NCBI RefSeq assembly: GCF_003951315.1 | Contig: NZ_QLJH01000009.1 | Location: 75,733-139,732 of the forward strand | Origin: Sphingomonas sp. S-NIH.Pt15_0812 | GTDB lineage: Bacteria > Pseudomonadota > Alphaproteobacteria > Sphingomonadales > Sphingomonadaceae | DNA: 64,000 nucleotides | Reading direction: 5' to 3' | In this document: positions 55,063-63,862 of the stretch, piece after piece | Position numbering within the stretch: the stretch's first letter is position 1 | How the letters are laid out: every line of letters begins with the position of its first letter | Position numbers and translations under genes: made by a program | Notes under the pieces: model-generated | What the model was told of the DNA's origin: nothing | The model's input: only the letters and a program-made list of their open reading frames with translations | Databases searched by the model: none

Positions 55063-56082
55063 TCAGGCGGGACTGGCGAGCGCGGCGATCAAGCCAAGCG
55101 CGCGGGTGATGCGGTCGATGTTGAGCCGGGCTGCCGCGCGACGCTGCGCCGGTGTCAGTCGGCCGGCGAGCGCATCGCGCAACCCGGCCTGCGCCTTGGC
55201 GGCCAGGTCGATCGCGTCGGCGACCTGCGCGGCGCGGGCCGGTCCATCCTTGGCGGCCTCGCGGGCGGCGAACACCCGTCCGGCAAGCTGCTCGCGCTGG
55301 TCGGCTGACAGGCTCGCGCGGTTGCGGACATAGGTCCGGAACAGGGCATTGCCATAAAGGTCGTCGGCGTTGCGCGCCGCCCCCCTGCCCCAGATCGTGA
55401 CCTGCGCCGACAGCGATGCGAGCGCGCGATCGACGACAGCCCCGCGCTCGACGACAAGGGCACGCACGTCGCGCGTCCGCCGCGCCTCGCGCGCGAGGTC
55501 GTCCGCAAAGGCGATCAGCGCGACGAGGCTCTGGCCCTGCTCGCTGGCGACGGCCGCGTTGACGTTGGGCAGGTCGGCGCCGGCGACGAAGCTGCCGAAG
55601 CGGGCGAGCCGGTCGGCCTGGTCGGCAAAGGTGGTGATCTCTGCCGACACGTCGGTCTTGGGTGCGTCGAGGATCGTGGCCAATGCATCGGCATAGTCGC
55701 TGATCGCGGCGATGAGGGAGATGCGCGGTTCCAGCACCACGCGCGGACTGCTGCCGATATCGATCTCGAACATGGCGTAGCCCGGCGTCGGCGCTTCGCC
55801 GGAAAGGCACAGCGGGGCTGCCGGGGCGGACGGTGCGATGGGCACCTGGATCCGCAGCGGCGTCACCGGCAGGCAGCTGGGATCGCTCGCGACCAGCGCC
55901 GCGGCAGCGTCGCGGCGACGTTGCTCGATCGCATCGAAATAGCCGGCGGCCGCCGTCACCGCCTCACGGCTTCGGGCCTGCACCGCCCCTGCCGCCTCCA
56001 ACCTGATTGCATGGGTGGCGCATCCGGCCAGCAGGCCCGGAGCGAACATCAACGGTAGAACGGCACGGACGCAGCGGCGCAT
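55063..56082 (-). CDS. Hypothetical lipoprotein, first gene of the protease operon
   Basis: 339 residues with a lipobox (LLAGC near residue 20). The mature chain is helical and Ala/Arg/Asp-rich, for example AAISDYADALATILDAPKTDVSAEITTFADQADRLARFG and LDAGRL-type repeats. Sequence resembles no family I can name. It is the first gene of the apparent four-gene operon ending with the protease inhibitor. Confidence 0.65.
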   Translation of the reverse strand: MRRCVRAVLPLMFAPGLLAGCATHAIRLEAAGAVQARSREAVTAAAGYFDAIEQRRRDAAAALVASDPSCLPVTPLRIQVPIAPSAPAAPLCLSGEAPTPGYAMFEIDIGSSPRVVLEPRISLIAAISDYADALATILDAPKTDVSAEITTFADQADRLARFGSFVAGADLPNVNAAVASEQGQSLVALIAFADDLAREARRTRDVRALVVERGAVVDRALASLSAQVTIWGRGAARNADDLYGNALFRTYVRNRASLSADQREQLAGRVFAAREAAKDGPARAAQVADAIDLAAKAQAGLRDALAGRLTPAQRRAAARLNIDRITRALGLIAALASPA

Positions 56083-56355
56083 GGCGATCTCCTTCAGCTT
56101 CCGGGCATCATGCCCTCAAACCACGAATTTGCCTCCCCTTTCTGCGCTCAAGCGGGCCGGGCGGCCCCGGTCGCTCCCGCAGGCGATCGCGGGGCCGTAA
56201 ATCCGTGACGTTATGAGCGACACCGCTGATGCGGGCGGTGACGCCCATGCGCATCGGGTCGTCGATCATGGCGGTCATGTCTCCCGACTCCCTATTGATC
56301 CATCGACCAATGTTTCACGTTTGTTCTCGATGGGATAGCTTTAATTTTCGCCCCG

Positions 56356-56546
56356 GCAAACGATGCCCCCCGCGCCGACGCTGACAGCCGCATCTTCCCG
56401 GTCCAGTCGAAGCGCATGTACGCCGCGCTGAAGGGCGATGGCCCGACCGTCCGCTCTGTCGTCCTCCCCAACGAGCCGAACGGTACCTCGCACCGGAAGC
56501 GACCGGGGAGATGCTGTGGCGGATGGCCGACCGGCTCGGTCGGTAG
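56356..56546 (+). pseudogene. S9-type peptidase C-terminal remnant
   Basis: Within a 547-bp gap (56083-56629), the plus strand reads RIFPVQSKRMYAALKGDGPTVRSVVLPNEPNG, then after a frame change near 56480 RYLAPEATGEMLWRMADRLGR and stop. This is the end of a prolyl-oligopeptidase (S9) hydrolase domain, preserving the region before the catalytic His but not the intact gene. The rest of the gap shows nothing recognisable. Confidence 0.65.
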
Positions 56547-56629
56547 ATGTATCGAAGGTCTACCCCCCGGCGATCGACCTTCGCTGCATCGCTGATGGCA
56601 CGGGCAAGGCCGGCGCGTTGCGACCGGCC

Positions 56630-58054
56630 TCAGACCTGCCAGCCCCCACCCAGCGCGAGGAATAGCTGCACCTGATCGGCCGATAGCCGGCTCTCCGCGG
56701 CGGCAAGCGCCTGTTCGGCGGTGATCGCCGTGCGTTGCGCGTCGAGGACCGGGAGGAAACCGGTCCGCCCGGCGCGGAACAAGGTCTCCGCGTCGCGCGC
56801 CGCCTTGGCGGCCTGTGCATCCGCGTCGCGCAGCGCGGCCGTGCGGTCGAGGTCGCGGGCATAGACGGTCAGCGCGCTCTCCGTCTCGCGCAGAGCGTTC
56901 AACACCGTCCCATCGAACCGCGCGAACGCGGCATCGCTTTCCGCATTCGCGGCCGCGATCCGCGCGCGAACCCGCCCACGATTGGGGAATTGCCAACGGA
57001 TCAGCGGCCCCAGCGAGAATTTATACGTATCGCCCGACAGCGCCCGCTCGGCGAGGCCCACCGATCCGAGCGATGCGCCCAGCGAGACATGGGGATAGAG
57101 ATCGCCGGTGGCGACCCCGATCCGCGCCGTCGCGGCGCGCAGCTCCAGTTCGACGCGGCGCACATCGGGACGACGGCGGAGGAGCGACGCGCCATCGCCG
57201 ATCGGGATCGGTCGCGTAAGCCGCGGCTCGGCGGCACAGGCGGCGACGTCGCGGTCGAACTCGGCCGGCGGTCGCCCGGTGAGCGTCGCCAGCCGGTAGA
57301 GCGCGAGCTGCCGCGCCGCCCGCAGGCCCGGCATCGTCGCCCGCACCTGCGCCTCCTGCGTCGCCGATCGCGTGGCGTCGAGCGAGATGCCGCGACCGCC
57401 ACGGACGAGCCGCCGGGTCAACGCGGTCGTCCGCGATTGCAGCGTCAGCGCGCGCTGCGCCACACCGATCTCCCGCCCTGCCGAACAGGCATCCAGATAG
57501 GCGCGGGTCGTATCGGCCGCGACGGCGACGCGGACGCCGTCATAGGCGGCGCGGGTGGCGGCGAGGTCGGCATCCGCCGCCTCGATCGCGCGGCGGACCT
57601 GGCCGACGAGATCGACCTGATACGCAATGCCGGCGCTTGCCGAATAGACGAAGTTGCGCGGCAGCGGGGCGCCGGGAAGCAGTTCCTCCTCCGCCGACCG
57701 CTGACCATAGCCGGGGGCGGCCTGCAAGGTCGCCTGCGGACGGCGCCCGTCCTCCGCAACATCCACCGATGCCTGCGCCCGCGCGATATTGGCGGCAGCC
57801 ACGCGCAGATCGGTGTTGGCCGCGAGCGCCTGCGTCACCAGACGGTCGAGCGTCGGGTCCTGATACAGCCGCCACCATCGGTCCGGGACGGGCTGGAGCG
57901 CGGCGAAGGCGGCCTCGTTGCCACCGGCGAAGGGCGCGGTGGCGCTCGGCCGGTCGATCACCGCCGTTGCGGGGCGATGATAGTCCGGACCCACCGTCGA
58001 ACAGGCCGCGAGCAGGCCGGTGCCGATCAGAGCGGCGGAACGACGCAGGGTCAC
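56630..58054 (-). CDS. NodT-family outer-membrane efflux lipoprotein
   Basis: 474 residues with a lipobox (LLAACST) and the RND/MFS-type OMF lead-in VGPDYHRPA. Two OMF repeats follow (WWRLYQDPTLDRLVTQALAANTDLRVAAANIARAQA and SLLRRRPDVRRVELELRAATARIGVATGDLYP). It is the outer channel for the membrane-fusion protein and FUSC permease upstream. It overlaps the adaptor gene by 4 bp. It is last in the five-gene operon. Confidence 0.92.
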   Translation of the reverse strand: MTLRRSAALIGTGLLAACSTVGPDYHRPATAVIDRPSATAPFAGGNEAAFAALQPVPDRWWRLYQDPTLDRLVTQALAANTDLRVAAANIARAQASVDVAEDGRRPQATLQAAPGYGQRSAEEELLPGAPLPRNFVYSASAGIAYQVDLVGQVRRAIEAADADLAATRAAYDGVRVAVAADTTRAYLDACSAGREIGVAQRALTLQSRTTALTRRLVRGGRGISLDATRSATQEAQVRATMPGLRAARQLALYRLATLTGRPPAEFDRDVAACAAEPRLTRPIPIGDGASLLRRRPDVRRVELELRAATARIGVATGDLYPHVSLGASLGSVGLAERALSGDTYKFSLGPLIRWQFPNRGRVRARIAAANAESDAAFARFDGTVLNALRETESALTVYARDLDRTAALRDADAQAAKAARDAETLFRAGRTGFLPVLDAQRTAITAEQALAAAESRLSADQVQLFLALGGGWQV

Positions 58055-58941
58055 GCGTGCGCTCCCATGGCGCGCGGAAGCACCTCGACCGTCGCGGTGC
58101 GACCGACGACCAGCGTCTCGCCGGCGGGCATGTGGTCGATCGCGATGCGCACCGGGATGCGTTGCGCGAGGCGGACCCAGCTGAATGTCGGATTGACGTT
58201 GGCGAGCAGGTTCGCGCCGGCACTGCGATCGCGATCCTCGATCCCCCCGGCGATGCTCTGGACGTGACCGGCGATGACGCGGTCTTCCCCCATCAACCGC
58301 ACCTGGACGGGATCGCCGACATGGATCCGGGGCAGCTTCGTTTCCTCGAAATAGCCGATGATGTGCAGCGATCCGCGGTCGATGATCGCGAAATCGGGAT
58401 GACCTGCGGTGGCATAGTCGCCGGGGCGCAGCTCGAAGTTGCTGACCGTACCCGCCACGCTCGCCCGCACCTCGGTCCGCGCGAGATTGAGCCGGGCCGT
58501 CGCGAGCGCGACGCGCGCCTGATCCAGCAGGGCGACGAGTTGCGCGACCTTGGCATCCCCCTGTTCGCGCACCTCCCCCGCGACGAGGTCGCCCAATGCG
58601 CGGTTGCGCTGCGCCTCGCGCCGGGCCTGCGCCAGCTGGGCCATCTGCGACGCGACCGTCGCGGCCGCCTGCGACACCGCCAGCCGGTAGCGCGGCGTGT
58701 CGACACGGAACAGCGGCGTGCCGACGACGACCGGCTGGTTGTCATGGACGAACACCTGCGTGACCAGGCCCGAGACGTCGGGCGCGACCTGGACGATATC
58801 GGCGCGCACGCGGCCGTCGCGTGTCCAGGGATCCGTCTCGTAATGCGCCCACAGGTGGCGGGCGGCGAACAGCGCCAGGGCCACGACGATCAGCGTCACG
58901 ACGATGCGCGTCGCCAGGCGAAGGGAGGGTTGCAGTGTCAT
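58051..58941 (-). CDS. HlyD/AaeA-like membrane-fusion protein
   Basis: 296 residues: one N-terminal membrane helix, then RVRADIVQVAPDVSGLVTQVFVHDNQPVVVGTPLFRVD (biotinyl-lipoyl-like half), a hairpin and the C-terminal barrel (GDPVQVRLMGEDRVIAGHVQSIAGG). This is the EmrA/AaeA type that pairs with FUSC permeases. It bridges the inner-membrane permease to the NodT-like channel. No metal-binding features are present. Confidence 0.9.
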   Translation of the reverse strand: MTLQPSLRLATRIVVTLIVVALALFAARHLWAHYETDPWTRDGRVRADIVQVAPDVSGLVTQVFVHDNQPVVVGTPLFRVDTPRYRLAVSQAAATVASQMAQLAQARREAQRNRALGDLVAGEVREQGDAKVAQLVALLDQARVALATARLNLARTEVRASVAGTVSNFELRPGDYATAGHPDFAIIDRGSLHIIGYFEETKLPRIHVGDPVQVRLMGEDRVIAGHVQSIAGGIEDRDRSAGANLLANVNPTFSWVRLAQRIPVRIAIDHMPAGETLVVGRTATVEVLPRAMGAHA

Positions 58942-58948
58942 AAGCCTT

Positions 58949-59176
58949 TTAGCCGAAGAATGCCGCGGCGGGATCGCCGCCGGTGATCAGGCCGGCGATC
59001 CCGGCCCACAGGACGATGGTGAGCGCCACGTCGAACAGGCCGCGATGCCAGACGAAGCGATAGAGCCGCGCCTTGGCCAGCGCCCAGCCGATCAGCTCCG
59101 CGGCGACGAAGGCGAGGAAGGCGGCGATGAGCAATGGATGGACGAACACGCCGCCCAGATCGATATCGCCGGTCAT
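58949..59176 (-). CDS. DUF1656 (AaeX-like) small membrane protein
   Basis: 75 residues with two membrane helices: GGVFVHPLLIAAFLAFVAAELIGWAL and GLFDVALTIVLWAGIAGLI. It corresponds to the small DUF1656/AaeX protein found between aaeB- and aaeA-like genes. It overlaps the FUSC gene (ATGA) and ends 7 bp before the adaptor. Its biochemical role is unknown. Confidence 0.9.
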   Translation of the reverse strand: MTGDIDLGGVFVHPLLIAAFLAFVAAELIGWALAKARLYRFVWHRGLFDVALTIVLWAGIAGLITGGDPAAAFFG

Positions 59177-61191
59177 GCGGCCATCCCCCGGTCGATCCAG
59201 GCCGGCGCGGCAGGAAAGACATTGCGGCGCAACCCGACCAGGGCCGCCAGCCGTTGCGGGTCCGCATCCCGGGTCAGATCGCTCGTGATCGCGCGGTCGA
59301 TATCGTCGAGCAGGGCGGGCGGCGGGGCCGGTTCGCGACCGTTCGCCAATTGCCCGAACCAGGCGCCGAGCGCGCTCCGCAGCGCCGCATGCTGCGGACC
59401 GGGCGCGATCTGCGCGAGGCTGAGGCCCATGCGCAACTCGCGCAGCGCCGTTGCGACGGCATCGCGCTCCTCGTCCTCCACTTCGCCGATCCGGCCGGCG
59501 AGCAAGCCGACACGATCGAGCATCCGGCTGCGCCAGGTCGGCAATCGCGATGGCCGCTCGGCCAGCAGGGCGAGATCCCGCCAGCCGGCCCGGCGCAGGC
59601 GGCGGATCGCGGTGCTCGCGCCGATACTGCGCACCAGCCGCGTCATCGTCATCGCCGCGGCGACGCCGATCACCTGCGCGACGCTGCTGTTGAAGAAGCT
59701 GGCCGCATCGACGGTATAGACGTTGGTCAGCGCCAGTCCGCCGGCAAAGCCGATCAGCATCGGTATCATCCGCCCGTACCAGCTCGGGATCGCCATCACC
59801 GCGCCGAGGGCGAGCAGCGCCGGGGCCAGCGCCAGGCACAGCATCGCGAAGCCGTCGATCATCGGCAGGATCCCGAACAGATACACGGCAGCGAGCGGCA
59901 GCGACGCGACCGTCCAGATCAGGAATCCGCGCTGCGCGGGCACCGGATCGTCGAGCGTCGCAAAGAAGCAGCAGACCACCGCCGCGATCATCGCCGCGAC
60001 CGCGCCTTCGGGCCAGCCGGTGACGACCCAGAACAGGCAGCAGCCCAGCACCGTCAGCAGCGTCGCCGTCGCCGACAACAGGGCAAGGCCGTAATCGCGG
60101 TGGAGTGGCCGGGCGGTCACCCCGGCGACGATCGCACGCGGCGCTTCGGGATCGGCCACGGCAGCGACCAGCGCGCGCGTCTCGGCCAGCGTGTCGACCA
60201 GCTCGTCCAACCGCGCGATCAGGTTGAGCGCCAACAGCCCGGGCCAGTCCCGCGCCTGTGTCGGCGGGGCGATATCCGGCTTGCCCGCATCCGGCCGGTG
60301 AGCGCCCTCGGAGACACGCCCCTCCCGAGCGAGGCCATCCGCACCCGGCGACGATGTCGGATCGACTACCCAACCGCGTACTTGCGCCACCGCTTGCGAA
60401 ACCTCCGGCGGCAGCGGACCGATCGCGGCCAGGCCGCGCAAGCGATCCTCGACCGCGGAGACCAAGGGGATCAACTGGACGAGCCGGTCCTGCAAGCCGG
60501 TCAGCAACGCCCGGGTCGGGCGGATACGGGCCGTGTCGAACGGGATGTGCGTGGCGGTCACATGCAGATCGGTGACGTCCGCCGCCAGCCGGCGCCGCTC
60601 CGGCGCGGTGCGGGTGGCAGGCTCCTCGGCAAGGATATCGGCGATCCAGTGTTCCGCAGTCGCCAGTACGGCCTTGGCGCGCGTGCCGTACACACCGACG
60701 ACGCTGCGCGGGAAGATCACCGAATGGATCACCGCCGCGCACAGCACGCCGATGCCGATCTCCTGCACCCGCAGCACCGCGGTGTCGAAGATGGCCTCCG
60801 GATGGGTCACCGAGGGGAAGCCGATCAGCGCGGCCGTATAGCCGGCCAGCATGAACAGATAGGAGCGCGGCGTCCGGTCGAGCAGCGACACGAACTGGCA
60901 CCCCGCCACCCATGAAGCGAGGGCGAGGCTCAGCAGCACCGGCGCGTTGACCAGGGTCGGCACCAGCAGCACCGTGACCAGCCCGCCGATCGCGGTGCCG
61001 GCCAGCCGGAACACCGCCTTCGACCGCACCGCGCCGCTCATCGGCTGGCTGGTGATATAGACGGTCGCCATCGCCCAGAAGGGCCGCTCCAGCCCCAACG
61101 AGAAGGAGACGAACAAGGCAAGCATCGCCGCTGCGAAGCAATTGACGGAGAAGATCGTCTCGCGCAGGCCGATCCGGGGCATGGCGGTCAC
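59173..61191 (-). CDS. FUSC-family (AaeB-like) efflux permease
   Basis: 672 residues with two sets of about five to six membrane helices: an N-terminal FUSC half (FWAMATVYITSQPMSGAVRSKAVFRLAGTAIGGLV) and a C-terminal half (VVTGWPEGAVAAMIAAVVCCFFATLDDP). Soluble helical regions lie between and after. AaeB-like pumps export aromatic carboxylic acids and related compounds. It is second in the MarR-led operon, overlapping the regulator by 4 bp. Confidence 0.92.
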   Translation of the reverse strand: MTAMPRIGLRETIFSVNCFAAAMLALFVSFSLGLERPFWAMATVYITSQPMSGAVRSKAVFRLAGTAIGGLVTVLLVPTLVNAPVLLSLALASWVAGCQFVSLLDRTPRSYLFMLAGYTAALIGFPSVTHPEAIFDTAVLRVQEIGIGVLCAAVIHSVIFPRSVVGVYGTRAKAVLATAEHWIADILAEEPATRTAPERRRLAADVTDLHVTATHIPFDTARIRPTRALLTGLQDRLVQLIPLVSAVEDRLRGLAAIGPLPPEVSQAVAQVRGWVVDPTSSPGADGLAREGRVSEGAHRPDAGKPDIAPPTQARDWPGLLALNLIARLDELVDTLAETRALVAAVADPEAPRAIVAGVTARPLHRDYGLALLSATATLLTVLGCCLFWVVTGWPEGAVAAMIAAVVCCFFATLDDPVPAQRGFLIWTVASLPLAAVYLFGILPMIDGFAMLCLALAPALLALGAVMAIPSWYGRMIPMLIGFAGGLALTNVYTVDAASFFNSSVAQVIGVAAAMTMTRLVRSIGASTAIRRLRRAGWRDLALLAERPSRLPTWRSRMLDRVGLLAGRIGEVEDEERDAVATALRELRMGLSLAQIAPGPQHAALRSALGAWFGQLANGREPAPPPALLDDIDRAITSDLTRDADPQRLAALVGLRRNVFPAAPAWIDRGMAA

Positions 61192-61640
61192 TCGGCCTCG
61201 CCGGCCGCGTCGAACGCGGCGTGCAGCCGGTCGAGCACCCGGGTCGCGGCGATCAGGTCGTCCGCGTCGATGCCGGCGAACAGTACCGCACGGATCGCGG
61301 CGGTCCGTTCCTCGACCTGCGCCGCGACGGCCCGGCCGTCATCGGTCAGATGGAGCAGGCGCACGCGCTTGTCGGTGACGTCGACGCGGCGTTCGAGCAG
61401 CCCGCTCCGTTCGAGCTGGTCGAGCAGCGGCACCACCGATGGCGCCTCCACCCCGAGCCGGTCCGCCAACCCACCCTGGCGCATCCCCTGCCCCGCCCGT
61501 CCGACCAGCATCACCGCCAGCGCGGCGGTATGCGACAGCGACAGGCCAGCAAGCCCACGATCGAGATGCCGCCGATATCCCCGCGCCATCGGCACGAGGC
61601 AGGCGGAGAACTGACGCTGGAGAGCCGGAAGATCGTTCAC
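61188..61640 (-). CDS. MarR-family repressor of the efflux operon
   Basis: 150 residues: winged helix GGLADRLGVEAPSVVPLLDQLERSGLLERRVDVTDKRVRLLHLTDDGRAVAAQVEER is typical MarR. It is first in the operon with FUSC, DUF1656, HlyD and NodT genes. It probably represses from the AT-rich sequence just upstream (61641-61680), where TAGATAGATGGCTATCTATTGG forms an imperfect inverted repeat. Its ligand is likely a phenolic compound by family analogy. Confidence 0.9.
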   Translation of the reverse strand: MNDLPALQRQFSACLVPMARGYRRHLDRGLAGLSLSHTAALAVMLVGRAGQGMRQGGLADRLGVEAPSVVPLLDQLERSGLLERRVDVTDKRVRLLHLTDDGRAVAAQVEERTAAIRAVLFAGIDADDLIAATRVLDRLHAAFDAAGEAE

Positions 61641-61734
61641 GCCATTTTAGATAGATGGCTATCTATTGGATAGCAAGACGTGACGGCGTGCGAGGGGCTT
61701 CGCTCCGTTGCTTCCAGCCGCAAGTTCGCATGGA

Positions 61735-62394
61735 TCAGCGAGTATCGCTCCACCGGTCCGTGTGCGTCAGCCCGGCGACGACGATCGTCGTCCCTCCCGG
61801 AGACCAGAGCGAAACCTCGTGCATGATCCGCGCGAAGCGATCCGAAGCGAGATGGCCCGCCAGCCATGATCGCAGCCGTGGCAAGGGCAAGGCGTCGAAC
61901 CACCCCCGATCGACCTGGGCGAACTGCCGGACGAACGGCATGAGCGCGGCATCCGTCAGTCCCGCCTTCGCGCCGCAGAGCTGACCGCCCCCCTCGATCC
62001 GCGTCTCCAGACCTTTGAGAAACGCGAAGCCGCAATCGCGATGCCGGACGGGGTCGGAACCATGGCGATCGGGATATTTATAGCGGTCGAGATGGTGCTT
62101 GAACACGTCGTCATTGGCCGCGATCAGCGCGGGATCGTCGCGCGCGAGCCAGTTTTCCGGGTCTCGGATGCACAGCGCCCACCGCATGATCGCGAGGCTT
62201 TCCTCGATCACCCCACCCTGCGCCGTGACGAGCACCGGCACCGTGCCCTTGGGCGACGCGGCGAGCAGGGCGGCAGGCTTGTCGGACAGCCTGACCTCCC
62301 GAATCTCGTGGCGCACCCCGCTGACGTCCGGTGCCAACCGCGCCCGCATCGCGAAGGGACAACGACGAAAGCTGTAGAGGATCGGGTCGATCAT
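61735..62394 (-). CDS. Glutathione S-transferase-like protein
   Basis: 219 residues. The N-terminal thioredoxin-like domain starts PILYSFRRCPFAMRARLA and contains GTVPVL and ESLAIMRW, the glutathione-binding motifs. A helical C-terminal domain follows with AGLTDAALMPFVRQFAQVD. CPFAMRARLA suggests an omega- or beta-like GST with an active cysteine. It may work in thiol-based detoxification. It is not part of the efflux operon (94-bp gap). Confidence 0.88.
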   Translation of the reverse strand: MIDPILYSFRRCPFAMRARLAPDVSGVRHEIREVRLSDKPAALLAASPKGTVPVLVTAQGGVIEESLAIMRWALCIRDPENWLARDDPALIAANDDVFKHHLDRYKYPDRHGSDPVRHRDCGFAFLKGLETRIEGGGQLCGAKAGLTDAALMPFVRQFAQVDRGWFDALPLPRLRSWLAGHLASDRFARIMHEVSLWSPGGTTIVVAGLTHTDRWSDTR

Positions 62395-62512
62395 CGCGCC
62401 GCCATACGGCCCATTCCTTGCCGCAAAAATCGCCCCGATCGCCAGGAAAGCCGAAGGATGCGAGCCGGATAAGCGGATTGCCCTATCCTGGCGGCAATGG
62501 AATGATGCGCCG

Positions 62513-62602
62513 ATGCGGATACGAACATCAGCGGCCCTCGCCCTCCTCCTGTCGGTGCCCGCGAACGCCCAGATCGTCGCCCAGCCTGGGGCTTATGGAT
62601 GA
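62513..62602 (+). pseudogene. Truncated secreted-protein start
   Basis: ATG 62513 opens a signal peptide MRIRTSAALALLLSVPANAQ followed by only nine residues before TGA. It looks like the head of a longer secreted protein cut short at the junction with the cupin gene, whose 3' end overlaps it. It could also be a chance frame. Confidence 0.35.
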
Positions 62603-62907
62603 ACGTGCGTGATCAAAACGACGTTCGCCCCACCCCGCGATGTGCCCCGATGCTCGGCACCGACCGGCACGACGCAGCATTGGCCCGATGTCAGCGCGAC
62701 ACTATGGTCCCGGAAGTCGACCAGGAAATCGCCGCTCCAGACGATGACGGTCTCGGCCGTATGGCTGTGGCTATCCCATTTCCCCGGTCCTCCGCCAGGC
62801 ACCCGCACCATTCGGATGGTCATTCCGCCGAGTGTCACGGTCTCTTCGTCCCCGCCCGTGCCGGCCAGTCGTGCAAACGTCTCGGAAAAGTCCGTCATAG
62901 GCGGCAT
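62593..62907 (-). CDS. Cupin-domain protein
   Basis: 104 residues: GKWDSHSHTAETVIVWSGDFLVDFRDHSVALTSGQCCVVPVGAEHRGTS is a single cupin barrel with His residues placed for metal binding (HSH, E, and the later H). Function within the superfamily is undetermined. ATG 62898 is an alternative start. It is 100 bp from the end of the Crp/Fnr-type gene. Confidence 0.85.
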   Translation of the reverse strand: MPPMTDFSETFARLAGTGGDEETVTLGGMTIRMVRVPGGGPGKWDSHSHTAETVIVWSGDFLVDFRDHSVALTSGQCCVVPVGAEHRGTSRGGANVVLITHVHP

Positions 62908-63007
62908 CGATCACCTCGTCCTGACATCATCTCATAGGGTGTCCCGCTTCGGCCGATGCGCATGGACGGCACGGCTGCGGAACACGGGCATGACCCTGAC
63001 GCGGCGG

Positions 63008-63766
63008 TCAAGCCGCACCGGGCGAAGACAGGATGCGCCGATATTCCTGTTCGGCATGACCATAGGTGTCGCCGGCCAGCGCCAGCAGCGCGTCGCGATC
63101 GCGGACGATCAGACGCCCCCTGGTCGAGCGTATCGCCTGGCTTTCCTCCAGCCTGTGCAGCGCATCGGTGACGCTGCTGCGGCGGACGCCGAGCATCAAC
63201 CGGAACTCCTCATGCGTCATGCAGATCTCGTCCGCCCGGACGCGGTCGTGGTAGAGGAGGATCCAGCGCGCCATCCGCCGTTCGATCGAATGGGCGAGCG
63301 ACGACACGATCGTTCGCGCCATCTGGCCCATCAATATCCCGGTGAAGCGCAGCAGGAGCGTTCGGATGTTCGGCTGGGCATCGATCGCCGCCTGGAGATG
63401 CTCGGTCCGCAACCGCATCGCGACGCCGTTCTCGGCGCGCATGACGACATCATGCGGCCAGCGGTCGTTGCCGAGCAGCACCGGCCAGCCGATAAAGCCC
63501 TCGCTCCCCACCAGGGCGACCGCATAGCGTCGATCGTCCTCCAGCGAGTCGAGCACGGCCGCGATGCCGGTCAGGGGAAAGCAGATGGTCTCCGCAGGGT
63601 CACCGGCGCGGGCGATGATGTCGCCGTTGCGGAAGGAAACGCGTTCGAGATGCGGCTCCAGCACCGCCCGTTCCCGGCCGGACAGCAGGCGCAGCAGCCC
63701 ATTCTCTTCCCGCTGTTCGGAGAGCGACGCGTTCTGGTCCGATAGGTGGAAGAGCTGGGCGTCCAT
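63008..63766 (-). CDS. Crp/Fnr-family transcriptional regulator
   Basis: 252 residues. The N-terminal cyclic-nucleotide-binding-like barrel (LLSGRERAVLEPHLERVSFRNGDIIARAGDPAETICFPLTGIAAVL) is followed by the dimerisation helix. The C-terminal HTH is EICMTHEEFRLMLGVRRSSVTDALHRLEESQAIRSTRGRLIVRDRDAL. The Fnr four-cysteine cluster is absent, so it is not an iron-sulfur oxygen sensor. Similar regulators in alphaproteobacteria respond to redox or nutrient signals. Targets are unknown. Confidence 0.9.
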   Translation of the reverse strand: MDAQLFHLSDQNASLSEQREENGLLRLLSGRERAVLEPHLERVSFRNGDIIARAGDPAETICFPLTGIAAVLDSLEDDRRYAVALVGSEGFIGWPVLLGNDRWPHDVVMRAENGVAMRLRTEHLQAAIDAQPNIRTLLLRFTGILMGQMARTIVSSLAHSIERRMARWILLYHDRVRADEICMTHEEFRLMLGVRRSSVTDALHRLEESQAIRSTRGRLIVRDRDALLALAGDTYGHAEQEYRRILSSPGAA

Positions 63767-63862
63767 TTGGTCAACCTATGATCAGGACGGGACATCTGTC
63801 ACCCCCGTCCGCTCCGTCTAGTTCCGTACCGAAACAGTCGTTGCCGCTGGTGGGTTGCCTCC

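Noticed and set aside
59134..60915. 593-codon plus-strand frame opposite the FUSC gene
   Set aside because: Antisense shadow with Arg/Gln/Asp-rich composition and no domain.
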